Below are positions 23,063 to 37,000 of a DNA stretch of 64,000 bases, piece by piece (positions within the stretch are counted from its first letter, which is position 1; each line of letters begins with the position of its first letter). The DNA lies in the NCBI GenBank assembly GCA_005656395.1, contig SRSI01000006.1:124001-188000 (forward strand), in the 5' to 3' direction. The DNA comes from Strongyloides papillosus (lineage: Eukaryota; Nematoda; Chromadorea; Rhabditida; Strongyloididae). Under the pieces are notes generated by a model. It saw nothing but the letters and a program-made list of their open reading frames with translations. It searched no databases and was not told the origin of the DNA. The position numbers and the translations under genes were made by a program.

Positions 23063-25700
23063 AAACTATCAATTTTAATTAAATTGAAACAAAATAGTGA
23101 AAAAGAAATTATTGGAAGCTTTCTATTTCTTCAACTTTTTTTTACCTTTTTTTGTGTAATTTAAAAAAAGTTGTGAGATTTTGCTGAAATAAAAAGTTTT
23201 AAAGTGGAATAGTAGATTGTAAATAAGTTTGGCTAGCAATTTAAACAGCTATAGAAAAAAAACAAAGAAAAATTTTAAAAATTATGGAAAAATGAATTAA
23301 ATTTAATATTATAAAACAGTTTAAAAAATTTTAAGTGAAATAGTTTCATGAAATAAAAATGGTGTATCAATAGTAGGAAAATAAGTATAATGAAGAAGAA
23401 TAAACCTCCAAAAGGAACAATATTTCATATGGTGCGCTTCAAGACACAATATCATATTAAATACCTTACCAAGAATAATATTTTATATATATATATATAT
23501 AAAAAAGGTATTATCATAGAGAAAAAATGTTTGTTTATAAAAATATTTATTTCCTTAATTTTTTCCATGTAAATTTAATAGTAAAAAAATTAATTTAGCT
23601 AAAGAACCACTTTTTAAAGTTTGTGTTTTATTATTATAAAAAAATGCTTTTTATGCCTTCATATATTTAAATGTTTTTTATTTTAATTTCAGAGGATAAT
23701 TGTGTTGTTTAGCTTAAATATATACTATCGAAAAAACAGACCGATAAAAATGGTATATTTTATTGATAGTTGTAGGCTTCTTACACCCTCTATTTTTTAG
23801 AATTTTTTTATTCTCCTGATGGTAAAAAACAATGTTTTTTTATTGAAAGAGGGGGATGAGGAAAAATAATACTATATACAGGAGAATGGTAATATTTTTT
23901 GAAAAGTTATATGATAGTAGATAACCTACCGAAATTTAAATTAAGATATATATTATTTTGTTAGTAATAATATTATATATATAAACAAGATAGTAATTGT
24001 TTTTATAATTACAAAAAAAATTTATTGTAAATATAATATAAAAAAGTACGTTATAAAGATCAAGGAATAATTGAGTATATGTATAAAAAATATATTTTAC
24101 GAGAAGTACAAAAAGGCATATATGTAAATTAATTTGGTTATGAAAAAAAAGAATAAAACTAAAAGTAAGTTAGATGTCTCATATCTGCAACATTCTTGAA
24201 TCCAACTATAGCTCTTCAATTGATAGAGAGTCTTCTCTCAACTCTATTATATGTCCCTTTATATATTCATTCTATATTTAAAAATATAAGAAAATAAAAA
24301 GAGAGAGAATTTTAAGGAATATAGGTCCTATCATCATTACCACCAACTTCATGTGGACTACCAAGCTCTCATCAACTATGAGGAGAGATATTTTCTATAT
24401 TTTATACTTTAAATTTTATATTTAAAATACCACATAGCTAATAACATTGGCTAATGTATGTAAATACTTATTACAATCATGGCCCTATCTGAAAGTGTTG
24501 CGCGGGTACGTACTAAGAAATAATATATATTTTATGGAAAGATGAAGTGAAGATGTGGAAGTATGGGACATACACTTTTTGCACTATTTGTCCCAACCCT
24601 AAAATCTACATATATAATAGAAAAATTGCCACATATGTACTTGGTCCAATGACTTTAAGTGTAATGCAATATTATAATTAACTTTTTCCTCTTTTTAATT
24701 TTTAAAATTCATTTAAAAAAAACTCTGGGTTGATATAAAAGTTTATAAATAGAAAAATACGAACCATAATTTACTAAATTAATATCACATATGTAATTTT
24801 AACTAAACTATACGCTTTAGAAATATTTTAAAAAAGTTAAAGTGAACAAGAATTGCTTTCATTTCACTAAGTACATTCATATTTTATAGTATATATAAAA
24901 AAAAATTTTTTCTGAATAAAATATAATAAAAATTATAAAATTATTTTATTTAATGTTCTATGTTTTATCATAAACAGGCTACTGCCTTTTTAAACGTTTT
25001 TTCCTAATTATAAGTATTTTAAATTTACAATTAAAAGTATAAATATTCCACTAGAATAATGGATAACTTTTACTAAAATGAACATAATATGATGCGGTCA
25101 ATAGAAGACGTAACAATTTGTTTAGTTACCAAAAATTGAAGGAACAATAGAGATGAAAATTTGAATGAAAAGTATGCCCCATGAGAATGAGGATATGAGG
25201 TTGATGATTTATTGATAACAAGATGGAAAAAATGCAATAGATCTGTCATTAAGATGTTTTTTAAAAAAAACATATATATTAACATTAAAAACAATGCTAC
25301 TGTTTAACAATTTGGCAATGTAAAACTTCTGTTTAAAAAACTCCTTTTTAAATAAAAAAATAAAATATATATGACTTCATGTAAATATTAAAACTTTAGT
25401 AGAATAGATAAAGATTTTTAAATTTAAGTGTTGTTAATAGATTTTAATGTATCAATTAAAGAAAATTTTATCAACTTTCTATTTAAAAATTCGATAAAAA
25501 AAGAAAAGAATTTTAAAAATTATTTATTAGACATTTACAATTATGTACAAATAAATATTTAAACAATTTAACATTTAAATCACAGGGTTATAAAATTTAT
25601 AATTATATTACAATTTTTAACATAATTCATGTTGACAAAGTCTTTTTACCTTCATAGAAGGATTGATTGATAAGAAAAGACATAGAATTGACTAATTTTT
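23063..25700. other. Intergenic region upstream of rimb-1 and downstream of tol-1
   Basis: AT-rich, with a (TA)n tract near 23482-23500 and a short GC-elevated patch (about 24480-24511, containing GCGCGG and the palindrome GTACGTAC) that may be promoter sequence. An AATAAA on the minus strand (25523-25528) lies about 175 nt past the tol-1 stop. No gene is supported. Confidence 0.55.
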
Positions 25701-28700
25701 CTAAATTAAATGACTAGGTACACTACCAGTAGTTGAAGTATTTGTTCCATACATATCGGAATAGTGCTGAGAAGACGAACAATCAGAAAGGGGAGTTGGA
25801 CTGCCGACCATTCGTCCAATTCCTGCACGTAATGGTAATGCACTTCGAAGAAGATTCCAAAATAGAGGATCTCTCATTCTAATATAAGTTGATTTTCTTA
25901 AAATTTGTCCTAGCTCATCATCTAAATCATTCAAAGTAATATCTTCATCAAGTACAGCAATGACACGTTTTGATTTTGAGAGTGATTGTGTAAAAAACAA
26001 TTGATGTGATGTCTTAATTTGAAGCATATTCCATTCACGTTGAATGAAATTCTTTGTTAATACTAATAATAGTGTTTGACTACATTCTAAAAGCTTATTT
26101 AACTCATCATTTATTTGATGAACATTTCCAGTATATCGTGGTCCATCTCTATGAAGAAGTGCCATTGTATATTCTTCATCATCTAATGGTCCACATAATG
26201 TTTTACATACCATAATCTCATCAGCTTTTGAATAACTAACAAAGAGATCAAAATATAGTAAATTTTGCGCCTGAGACCATAACAATGTTGATGGAGGAAG
26301 TGGTGAACATCCTGATTGTGGTGAGGTAGTTGAACAATTTAAAGACATTGTTCCTTTTTTGTATCCTTTTTTATCAATACATCTTCTTTTTCTTGTCAAT
26401 ATTAACAAACAAAAACAAAAAATAGCTAAGGAAATACTAATAACAAATACAATTAATAAAATTAAAAGTAATTGTGAATCTAAAACATTCATTCTTCCAA
26501 ACCATCCAACATTTTTATCCACACAAATAGATTTGTTAACTTCTGTCATAAATTGCATCATTGGCATCACAAATAAATCACTTCCAAAATTTGGAGGATA
26601 AGATGTTAAAACAGTTGTATCATTGTATTTAAATGCCTTTGTAACATTTTCAACACAATAAACCTTATCATAATCACTAACATGATGTTGATTATCAACC
26701 AGCCAATATTGCATTTTAAAACGATCATAACAATCACATCGAAATGGATTATTAGAAATTGAAACTCGCTTGTAGACGTTTTTTGTTTGAAAGATCTTCT
26801 AAGAGTGATGGTAATTCTGTAAATTGATTATTTTCTAAAGATAATTCATTTAATTGTGGTAGAATATTAATCAAATTTGGATCAATTTTTCTTATCTCAT
26901 TTTTAGACAAATAAACTTTTTTTAACTTATGCGCTTTAGGTAAAGATTCACCATCAAATTCTTCAAGCAGATTATCAGATAAATCTAAACTTTCCAAATT
27001 TAATAAAGTATTAAAAGCACTTTTTTCGACTCTTTTAATTCCTGATTCAGTGATAGATAATTCTTTTAGTCTAAATCTTGCTAAAAAGTCATGGCTCCTT
27101 AAAACTGGTAACATTAAATTCTTTAAGTAAACATGTGTAGCATGTACAGGAATATCTTTAGGTGAAAAACTTCTTAAAGCTGATGTATTTTTTGAATTAC
27201 ATGTTACAATATTTGTTGAAAAATCTTGTGAATGATAACAACTACAACCATCAGGACATTTTGAATTACAATCACAGTTGCCATAATCGCAACAAACACA
27301 TTCTGGTTCACAAACGCTTTCATACGAACAAACTAGATTTTCTTTTTTGACTTTTTTAAGCACTATTGATTGCCCTTCAGGTAAACTGAAACATGCTGCT
27401 TGAGAAGAGTCGGCTATTTGAATTGGTATAACATTTTGCATATAGTATAAGTCATTATCAATACCAATTGGAACATCAAGAATATACTTCAAAATCCATG
27501 TCATTCTACATGAACACTTTAGTGGGTTTTCACCAATATACAATTTTAGTGCACCTAGTAAATGTTGTCTATTTTCCTCTTCATTTCCAATGAAAGCATC
27601 TTCGCTTATCTCCTCAATATGATTACCTTTTAAATTAAGAACTTTAAGATTAATTAATCTAACAAAAGTTTTTGATGCAATAATTTTTAATAGATTATAT
27701 CCTAGATCAATATCTTCAATTGTTTTAGGAAACCTATCACCATTAATTAAAAGTAACCTATTATTTTTTAAATTAATTTTTTTAACATTTATCTTGGTAT
27801 TATCAACAATTGATAACATTACAATTCTATTTCCTTCCAAATTAATATCCTGTAATGTTGGTGGAATTTCACTCCAATTTAATATTTCTACTAAATTATT
27901 ACTAAAATCAAGAATTCTTAAATTTTTTAATTTATCAATAGCTCCACCATCAGGACCAAAATTATCTAGGTAATTATTTGAAATATCTAGAATGCTTAAA
28001 GAATTACTTCCTTTAAAAGCATCTTTACTTAGTTGGGTGATTCGATTATTTCTTAAATATAGTCTTTTAAGTTTTTTACAATTGGAAAAGACAAAAGAGT
28101 CTATTGATGTAAGACGATTATAACTACTGTCAAAAGATGTTAAATGTCCCATTTTAGAAAGTGTTAAAAGTGGGATATTTGTTATTTGGTTGTGTGAAAC
28201 ATTGATATATTTAATTCTATTGAGATTTGACAAAGTAATTGGAATTTCAAGTAGTAAATTTGCTGATAAGTCCAATGATATTAATGACTCTTTTTGATTA
28301 TCAAAAAATGTTGGTGAAATTTTGTGAATACTATTATTTGCTAAAATTATATCTTGAAGCATATTACATCCTTCTACTGAATCACTTTTTAATTCTTCGA
28401 TTTTGTTATGTGAGAGATCAATCTGAAAAAAGAGAAGATTAAAATTAATAAATATTTATATATAGTATCTTAATATCTTTTTTCAATTTCAATACAAATC
28501 ATTCCTTTAAAGAAAATGGAATTAAGTCAAAATAAAAAGTCAAATTACAACTATTATTAGTGAAATTTTGTTAATTATTATTCTAAAAGTTCAAATTACT
28601 TACAGATTGAAGATGTGTCATATTTCCAAATTTATTAATACTTCTAATGTAATTTCTGCTAGCGTCAAATGTTGTCAACATATCGAAAGATTCTTCAAAT

Positions 28701-31095
28701 ATTTCAAATGGAATTTTAGTGAATTTGTTTCCACTTATATCCAAATTTTCAATTTTTCTTCCTTTTAAATAAACTCCAAATTTTTCCTTCATATCATCAA
28801 TTAACATATTTGAACTTAAATTAAGAGATATAATTTCTTTTAATTCTCCAACACTAAATGGCAATTTTTGGATGTAATTATAGGCCAAATTAAGATGTAA
28901 AAGTCTTTCACCCAACTCAGGGACATCTTTTAATTGGTTGTGATGAATTTCTAAATGTTGAAGTAATGGAATATTTTTAAAGACATATTTTTCAATTCTT
29001 CCAATTAAATTATTTGAAAGAGTTAACTGTTGAACTGAGAAAAATGAACTAAAGTCTTGATTTTTTATTTCTTTTATTTTATTTCCACTCATATCAAGAA
29101 TAGCTAAATGTTTCAGTGTTAAACAGGCTTCTGTCCCAAGACTGGGATCAGCTAACAAATTATAACTAACATTTAATATCTAAAAGAACAAAAGAATAAA
29201 ATTAATTTGTCAAATAAGATCTTTTCAAATATTATAATAAGCACATATATATTCCTTTCGGTAATCATTCAATATGCCATAGAAATAAAATGTTACTCCT
29301 TTTGTTTAGAAAAACCTTATCTATTATTCTATCAACAAGTCATTTAATTCCTAATTACACTATTCTCTATTGACCTGTTGACTTAGCTTATTATCTTATA
29401 TACAACTCATGCTGGTTATCAATACTTGTAATTAAAAATTAATAATTAAAAGTGTACACATCTTGACAGGTGTGAATATTAATAGAAATTTATATTTTAA
29501 ATTGCACAAAATATAAACTTACTTGCAATTTACCGACATTACAAAGTTCTCCATTACTAAAAGATGCAATATTTGATTGGGTCAGTGAGAATTTTTCCAG
29601 TTGATTTATTTCTTTTAAAAAACCCGACTCTATGGATACTGGAAACTGGGTGTTAGGATTATTTACATGATCAAGATATAAATTTCTTAAGGCTTCAAGT
29701 CCATAAAATAAATTACTTGATAAAGTATTTGAAGAAGTTGTCAATGTACAATTAGATATTCGAAGATCTCTCAATCCAGTAAATAATTCAAAGAGACCTT
29801 TACGAGATTTTAAATATTGCATTTCATTCAACAAATTTTTTCATTTTTATTTTCTTTTCCAAAAAAAGATGAGTGTGAATAAATATTATTACAATGTATA
29901 CTTAAGGATTTTGTTACATTTGTAGGTAGTGCATCCAAATATTCTTGTGTAATCTTTTCCCATCTGCAGTTGATGTTCATCTTCTCTGTTTCTAATGCAT
30001 CTGGTATACATAAACATCTAAAAAATCTTCTTATATCATGTTGTTTACTTATATTTTATTTTAGATATGAATAATTATGTAATAGTTGTTTATTTTATAA
30101 TTGAAGTATCAAAATAACAAACATCTCAATATGGAATAAATGTTTTATATAACCTTGTTATGATATAAAATAGCATAAAAGATTGATTGCGTAAGTAGTT
30201 TGAAATGAGAGATAATGAAGGTGAATTAGGTATTTTCATGTTCATTGTCATGAATGATCATTGTTTAACATCTATTTAATTAACACATAACTTTTAAGGA
30301 ACATTATTTTGTTTAAGGAAAATGTGTTGAAATGGAAAAGATGGCCATCTTGTTTCTAAGAGTCAGTTACCCCCTATATGGAAAATACCCGTTACATTAT
30401 TACATAAAGGTGCAGTTTTATATACCTTCAATTGTTTAAGGTAAAATGTAAATGTGAATATATCACAATTATAGTAACATGTTGTTAATGGTTATTAAAA
30501 TTATGAAGTAATATGTATTGTGGTTAACAATATTAAATACAAATTGTATTAGATAATCTTAACAATACAAATATTACCGTAACAAGAAAATATAAAAGAA
30601 TGTATAAAGTAATTTGTTATTGTAGTTAATAAAATTATTTAATAATTTTAGTAATTACTAAATAACTAATTATAAATTATTTGAAATTTCAAGTTCTATA
30701 ATTAATAGTTTCTTTCTAATAAATAAATATACTAAAAGAAAGAGGAATATTTTTTATGTGTCATAATTGTATTGTTAATTTTATTGGTTAATATAGATTT
30801 GTTTAAAGAATAAATATATATCAAAGTCATTAGTAAAGAAATAATTTTTGTGGTTGATTAAATATTTAGAACAGTAAAAGAATTTTATAAAATTTTCTCT
30901 ATAATAATTAAAATACCAATAGTTTATATATTTTATATTATATAAAAATTCAAATGTAATTTTAAAAAACAATTTGACTCACCTTTCTGGACAGTTAAAC
31001 CTATAATCTAACATCGAAATTGATGGTTCTATAGATTGAAATAGTATTAATATAAAAATTAATATTATCAAGCTTAAATATTTCAATCTTATCAT
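25701..31095 (-). CDS. tol-1: Toll-like receptor
   Basis: Exons: 31095-30983 (signal peptide M-I-R-L-K-Y-L-S-L-I-I-L-I-F), 30017-29523, 29179-28604 and 28422-25701, giving about 1270-1300 aa. Ectodomain: a CLC N-cap, many leucine-rich repeats, an internal cysteine cap and N-cap pair (NPLKCSC... then C-E-P-E-C-V-C-C-D-Y-G-N-C), a second short LRR block and a C-cap (NPFRCDC). A single transmembrane helix (LLLILLIVFVISISLAIFCF) precedes a TIR domain (YFDLFVSYSKAD, LLHRDGPRYTG, RDPLFW). This double-cap layout is the protostome Toll type. Family knowledge: Toll proteins act in development and pathogen responses. Two oddities: the frame breaks in an A6 run at 26779-26784, and the N-terminal junction near 29797-29893 needs either a 95-nt intron with a weak acceptor or a one-base insertion. 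Confidence 0.93.
30018..30982 (-). other. First intron of tol-1
   Basis: A 965-nt GT-AG intron (GTGAGT...TTTTAG) between the signal-peptide exon and the ectodomain. It contains a perfect 14-bp palindrome, AAGATGGCCATCTT, at 30338-30351. No coding potential. Confidence 0.7.
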
Positions 31096-34000
31096 TTTTA
31101 GCAAATAAAAATATTAGAAAAATAATTTATTAAATATATTGAAGACCCGTTGGATTTTAAAATACCAAGGTTGAAATATTTATTTTAGTATTATTTGAAA
31201 TTATAATAAGTTTTCTATCAATTAATATTATTCTTTATCTGTCTTGATAGAAAATTAATTATCATACAAAGTTGTGTTCATTTAGAATTTCTGTAAAAGA
31301 ATTATGATTAACAAACATTGTTTAAAACAATTAAAAGGACATTTAAATTATAAAAATGTGGCAAAGATTAATAAAGATAAGAACGTTTAACGCAATTTTA
31401 TTGGCACTAACAGTAAAGATTAAGTAAAATAATTATTGATAATCAAATAAAAAAATAATGTAAATAAAAGAGAGTAAATATATTTTAAATGAAATTTTAT
31501 TTCATATTTAAAACTTTATAATTATATATTTTATAAATATGATTCTCTTTTGATAGAATAATGAGAAAAGTATTAATTAATAGGGATGTCTGTATTTTGA
31601 AAATGACTACTATTTACCTTTTATAAAAGAGAATAATGATAATAGAAAGTAAGGTTTAATAACCATTATGAATAAAATTGGGTAATTAATAATACAGGAT
31701 AAGTTTTGTAATATAAATGTTAATTTACACTATAAGAAAGATATTGTAGTGAAAAGGGGGAAGGTTATTTTTAATAAAGGCGTGGTCTGGCCATAATAAG
31801 TAAAGCTATAGAGATATATCATTTTATAAAAATTATACGTATTAATACAACATTCAATGATAGATTTAAATGTTAAGAAGATATAGATAAACAATCTACA
31901 TAATACAAGGTATTCATAAAGTTAAATGACTATAAAAATTCCCAACAAAATCCATAATTATATTTTGATATTTCAATTTAAATTAATATAGTATTAACTT
32001 ACTAAATTTTTAACAAGAGATTTTATTTTAAATATAGATGTAATAAAATGAATGAACTTTTAGATTTCATATTAAAATTAGCTTTAAGGAAAATTACTAA
32101 CAAAATTTTTTTACACATTAATAATATCACAGCAGGTAACAAAGTCTTATGCGCTTTTAATGTTATGATTCTTCTTTAAAAATATGAAAAGTGGAAACCT
32201 TAAGGTTTACTCATTATGAGAGAGAACGGCACTTTCTTAAAGATAGAGCGGTCATTTTTTTTAGTAAGAGTAGGAATTTGTTAAGATTAATTAAATAAAA
32301 AGGAAGTGAATTTAATAGTCAGTGGAAAAAAAGGAATAGTTGGTAAAATGATTTTATTCTCAAATATATGTTCTCCATAAATATAAAATAAATTGAAATG
32401 AATAGTTAATAAAGAAACTGACCGCAATGATATAAAGATAAGTTGAACGGAAGCCTCTGGGGGTTAGTTGATGCTTTTATATATTAGAATATAAAGAGTC
32501 TACAAGTTATGTTTTAAATATTAGCTTATAGTATGAAAATTGTATTACTTAGTTATGGATTGTCTATTATATTTATAAAATATGATAGGCCATTTGTTGT
32601 ATATATAAATATTTAGAGATAAGTTTAAATGGCACCATCACTATTCAGGGGATTTTAACAAAAGGAAAAGTAATTTCGTTCAATATCGTTAACTTCTCCT
32701 TCTTCTCAGTGGTGGTTGTGAATGATTGTATAAAATGATGGATCTGGTCTAATATTAAAATAGTATTATATATTAATAAATGTCAAAGACCAATAACAAA
32801 ACTTTCTACATCCAGCTTTTTATTGTTTAATTATTATTAAGAGAAACAGAAATGTGAAGACCATATTTTTCTATTGAAAAACATTTTTAACTGAAAGGAG
32901 TAATAAAAGTTTATTGAAATATATGCTGCAATAGATTGTAAAATGTGCTAACAGTTGCCTAGTTAAAGGTGTATAACAGAAGTTAAATAATAAAACTACA
33001 TATAAAATTGTTAAATATCTTTTACTATAGTAAATCAATTTCTACTGGTAATTTTATTTTTTCATTTATACATGATCAAAAGAATGAGTAATAATGAAGC
33101 TGTTAATCAGAAATGATTTTTTTCTTTTTATTTTTTTAAAACAAAATGATGAATTATTTTGAAGATATCATATAAAATTTATTTTTATTTATTATAATAT
33201 GAAGTAATGATTAATGTAAATATGTTTAAAGAAAAGATTCTTGACACATATATTGAAGATAATTATATGGTAAAAGATTATATAGGTAAATATAAGGAAA
33301 ACAATAACTAATCATATAAGGTTAAATATGAGGTACTTGAAATGAGGTATTATTGGCATTATTTGAGAATAAGATAAAGGTCTATCAGGATTATACTTGG
33401 ATATATGTGGTATTAAGTAACAATAGATGTGTGATGTTATTTGGCCTTGGGAAGAAGAGAGCACATTGATCGTAATTGAATGATATATAAATAAAATTGA
33501 TATAATTATCATCTATACTTGATATAAATAATTCAAGAATATAATACATAAATAATGAAGTAGATTAGAAAAGTATAATAATATATGAAAGAACAAAAAT
33601 GCAAAGAAAAAGGAAAAGATTAATAAATATTAAGGTAATTTGCGCAATGAGTAATATTTATATTATAGATTATTAAATAGACAATAATAATAATAGTGGT
33701 ATCATTTTCTATCATTTAAATGACTACAAGAAGAAAAGGTGTTTGAGGACATTATTAAAAAGTCAGTTTTTATTATATTCTCCATTTATTTTTAACAATA
33801 ATGCTGTGTTAGTTAAGACTTTTTAAGTTTAACAAGTGTTTTAAATATTTTAAATATATAAGTAAATGATGGAGTTAAGTTATGGTAAATAAACAAAAAG
33901 GAATCTAGAATTAGTTTATAAAATTATTGTTTATTGAATCATTTCAAGAGGAAGTATCATTCATGATATAAAGAAGATTACATTTAAAGTGCTTTATTAG

Positions 34001-37000
34001 ATTGATATACACATATAAATTATTATTAAGATCTACAAACAATTCATATTTTAATAACACTTTCCATAGGCAAAAGACAATGATTCTGGAGTAAAAAAGT
34101 AAAATGAAATTTTAGAGTGCTTTTTGGTTGATGAAGAGTTGACAGAAATAACAGATGTCCAGAGGAGTAGAAACAATATGGTTTAAGGATATTTAAATAA
34201 ACTTTTTTTTATTAAGTATTGTGTAATATAATAATAAAATTAGCAAATTTAATCCAATCTTTTTAATAAAACAATTGTTATCACTATTTTAGATGAATAA
34301 AAAAGATTTTTTAATTTATGTTATAACAATACAAATACAATCTCTTTTATAAATTAAATATTAATATAAACTTAATAAAATATGAAAATAGCACTCTATA
34401 ATATTGGCAAAAAAACAAAACTAAAATAAATAATTTAAAAACTTATTGTATCAAATTACTAATAAAGGAAATTGTAGTTAACTTTATCCTCAACATAAAA
34501 GTAATCCTTTAAGGAGATTTCTTTTAACAAGTGTTTTTCTGTCAATCAACACTAAACCTATAAATGTCTATTTATTTGTTTAAAATCTTTTTCACATTTA
34601 TAAAAATATTATTTATACAAGGAAATGTATTTATTTAAAAATGTAAACAATAGTGGTTCATTAGCAATTAAATCTTTTCATGAAACGGCATTTTTTTCTC
34701 TCTTTTAAGGTATGTCAAGTTTTAAATGTATAATAGAAATACTGTCAGGAGAAAAAAAGAAACTATTAATTGGATGATTACTTGTTTTCAAAGGAACCGA
34801 TAGTTAAAGTATATGAGTAGAGATATGTAACAAGATTTGTAAATATAATAAAATTGGATTAGAATTAAGAAAACAAAAGAGTAAAGAATATGCCGAAAAT
34901 ATGATTTTTTTGTTAAAGTTAGCATAAAATAACAGTTGATAGGATGTGATGAAAAGAAATCAGGTATTTACAAAGTAATAAAAAGTTAAATTATGTTAAA
35001 GATACAGGAAATAAAAACAATTTATGATATTTGATTGATATATAAAAGTATTTATGAAAATATATAGTAGTTAGGAAGAAATGAAAATTATCTCAGAACA
35101 TTATAAAAAAGAAATATATAGATGGAGAGTGATATCTCAAAAGACATCTGCTCACTTAAGAGAATCTTCATAACATAAATTATTCCAATTTCAAATGATG
35201 CTTGAGAATATTATAATACTAAAAAAGGAAGTAACTATTGTATCCGGTATAAAAAAATTGAATAGAATACAAGTTATTAAATAGATTATTATAATAAGAT
35301 ATGCACTCTTCTTGAGAATCAGTTGTTTTTGAGTTAATTAGATTCATGACATTCTACCATAATTAGGTACTAAACAATGAGAATAAATCTCTCAAGAAAA
35401 AAAAATCAAATGTCAAGAGTTATTTAATTCTACTAGAAGATAGTAATAATAAAAATAATTTGATACTTATAGAAACTTTTTTAATATAAAATATCTAAAC
35501 ACATATAGTAAGCATTTCACAGATTATTTTATAAATATTTTTATGAAAAATGAACGTTGCACAGTATGAAAGATGAAATAAATAAATGATTGGCTTTTAA
35601 ATTATACCGTCATGACTGATGATCACAATGTATATTAATTTATTCACTTATAGTATATAAATACATCAAAATAAATTTATACATTTTTAAAATTCATCTT
35701 CATTATTCAAATACAATTTATATATTACCCTCATAACAGTAAAAGATCCTCAACATATACATATAATAGATACTATAAATGTCACAAAATCATTGCCGTT
35801 CTATTGAATAATTTTGTAATTTAAAGAGATATCTCGAAATTTTTAATTACACAAGAGGGAAATGTAATTACAATTAAACTAGTTTAAAAATATTATTTAC
35901 AAAAAAATTAAGGTTATATATATTATTTATAAGTTTGAATTATTTAATGTAATAAATAATTTTTGATAAAAAAGAAGAGAATTAAACATTAAATGATAAG
36001 AATTTAAATAAAACCTTTAATAACATCAAATAAGTATATGTAATATATTTAATATCAAAGGTTAATATTTCATAATTAGTCATGTAGTAAAAGATGAAAG
36101 AAGAAATAAAATTAATGATTTCAGTATGTGGAAAGAAGTTTCAAATAAATTTCATATTGTAATTATGTAGTAATACGGAAACAAATAATATTATTATTTC
36201 TATATATAAAATTAAAATTTACACTACTATAGTTGTGTATTAAAAATTATGTATGTTAAAAAGTAATGCAGCAGTAATAATAAAGTGGCAACATGTTGTA
36301 GATATAATTGTATTAACTAAATAAGATGTTTCAAACTACTATTGTTATATAAAATACTGATAAAAGATAAATTGAAACCACATCAAAATCTGTTTTCTTC
36401 CCAGTAAATAAGCCGCTTCTAAGAGAAGATCACGTTAAAAACATTTCAAAGCTGTTGTTCTTACTATAAAAGTGGATTAATAACTTAATTTGCCAAAAGC
36501 ATGTTCATAAGGAGATTATGTGATTGATAATAACAGTTTAGGCACATTAAAATGAAAATAATAAGTGAAAGTAGTTTCAATTGTGTTAGTAAATTGAAGT
36601 ACTATCTGTTAAGATAAATGAAGTGCATATGATCGGTACTGTTAAATGGATTTAATTATTGCATTCGAATAAGAACTATTGAGATTATGGAATGATAAAG
36701 TATTCATGAGGAAAGATATTAGCTGGAGATTAGAGTACCATAATCAGAATTGGATATAACAAATAATTTTAAGTTTAATCCACGTTATTATTTATTAATT
36801 GAATAGTAAATGATTATAATTATAGAAAATATCTTAAAAAATAGATATATACAATGAATTACATCATTATTTAAACTAAGTTAGTCACTGTTTTGGCATT
36901 CTTGTATCTATAACTCTTACAAATTACTAGTTACTATTATAAACTTGTAAATATCTTAAGAATATAAAATATCCTAATTAAAGAGTTTTTACCATGATGA

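Noticed and set aside
26776..26790. Programmed ribosomal frameshift in tol-1
   Set aside because: The frame change needed is +1, while the A-rich run resembles a -1 slippery site that is out of register. A homopolymer indel is simpler.
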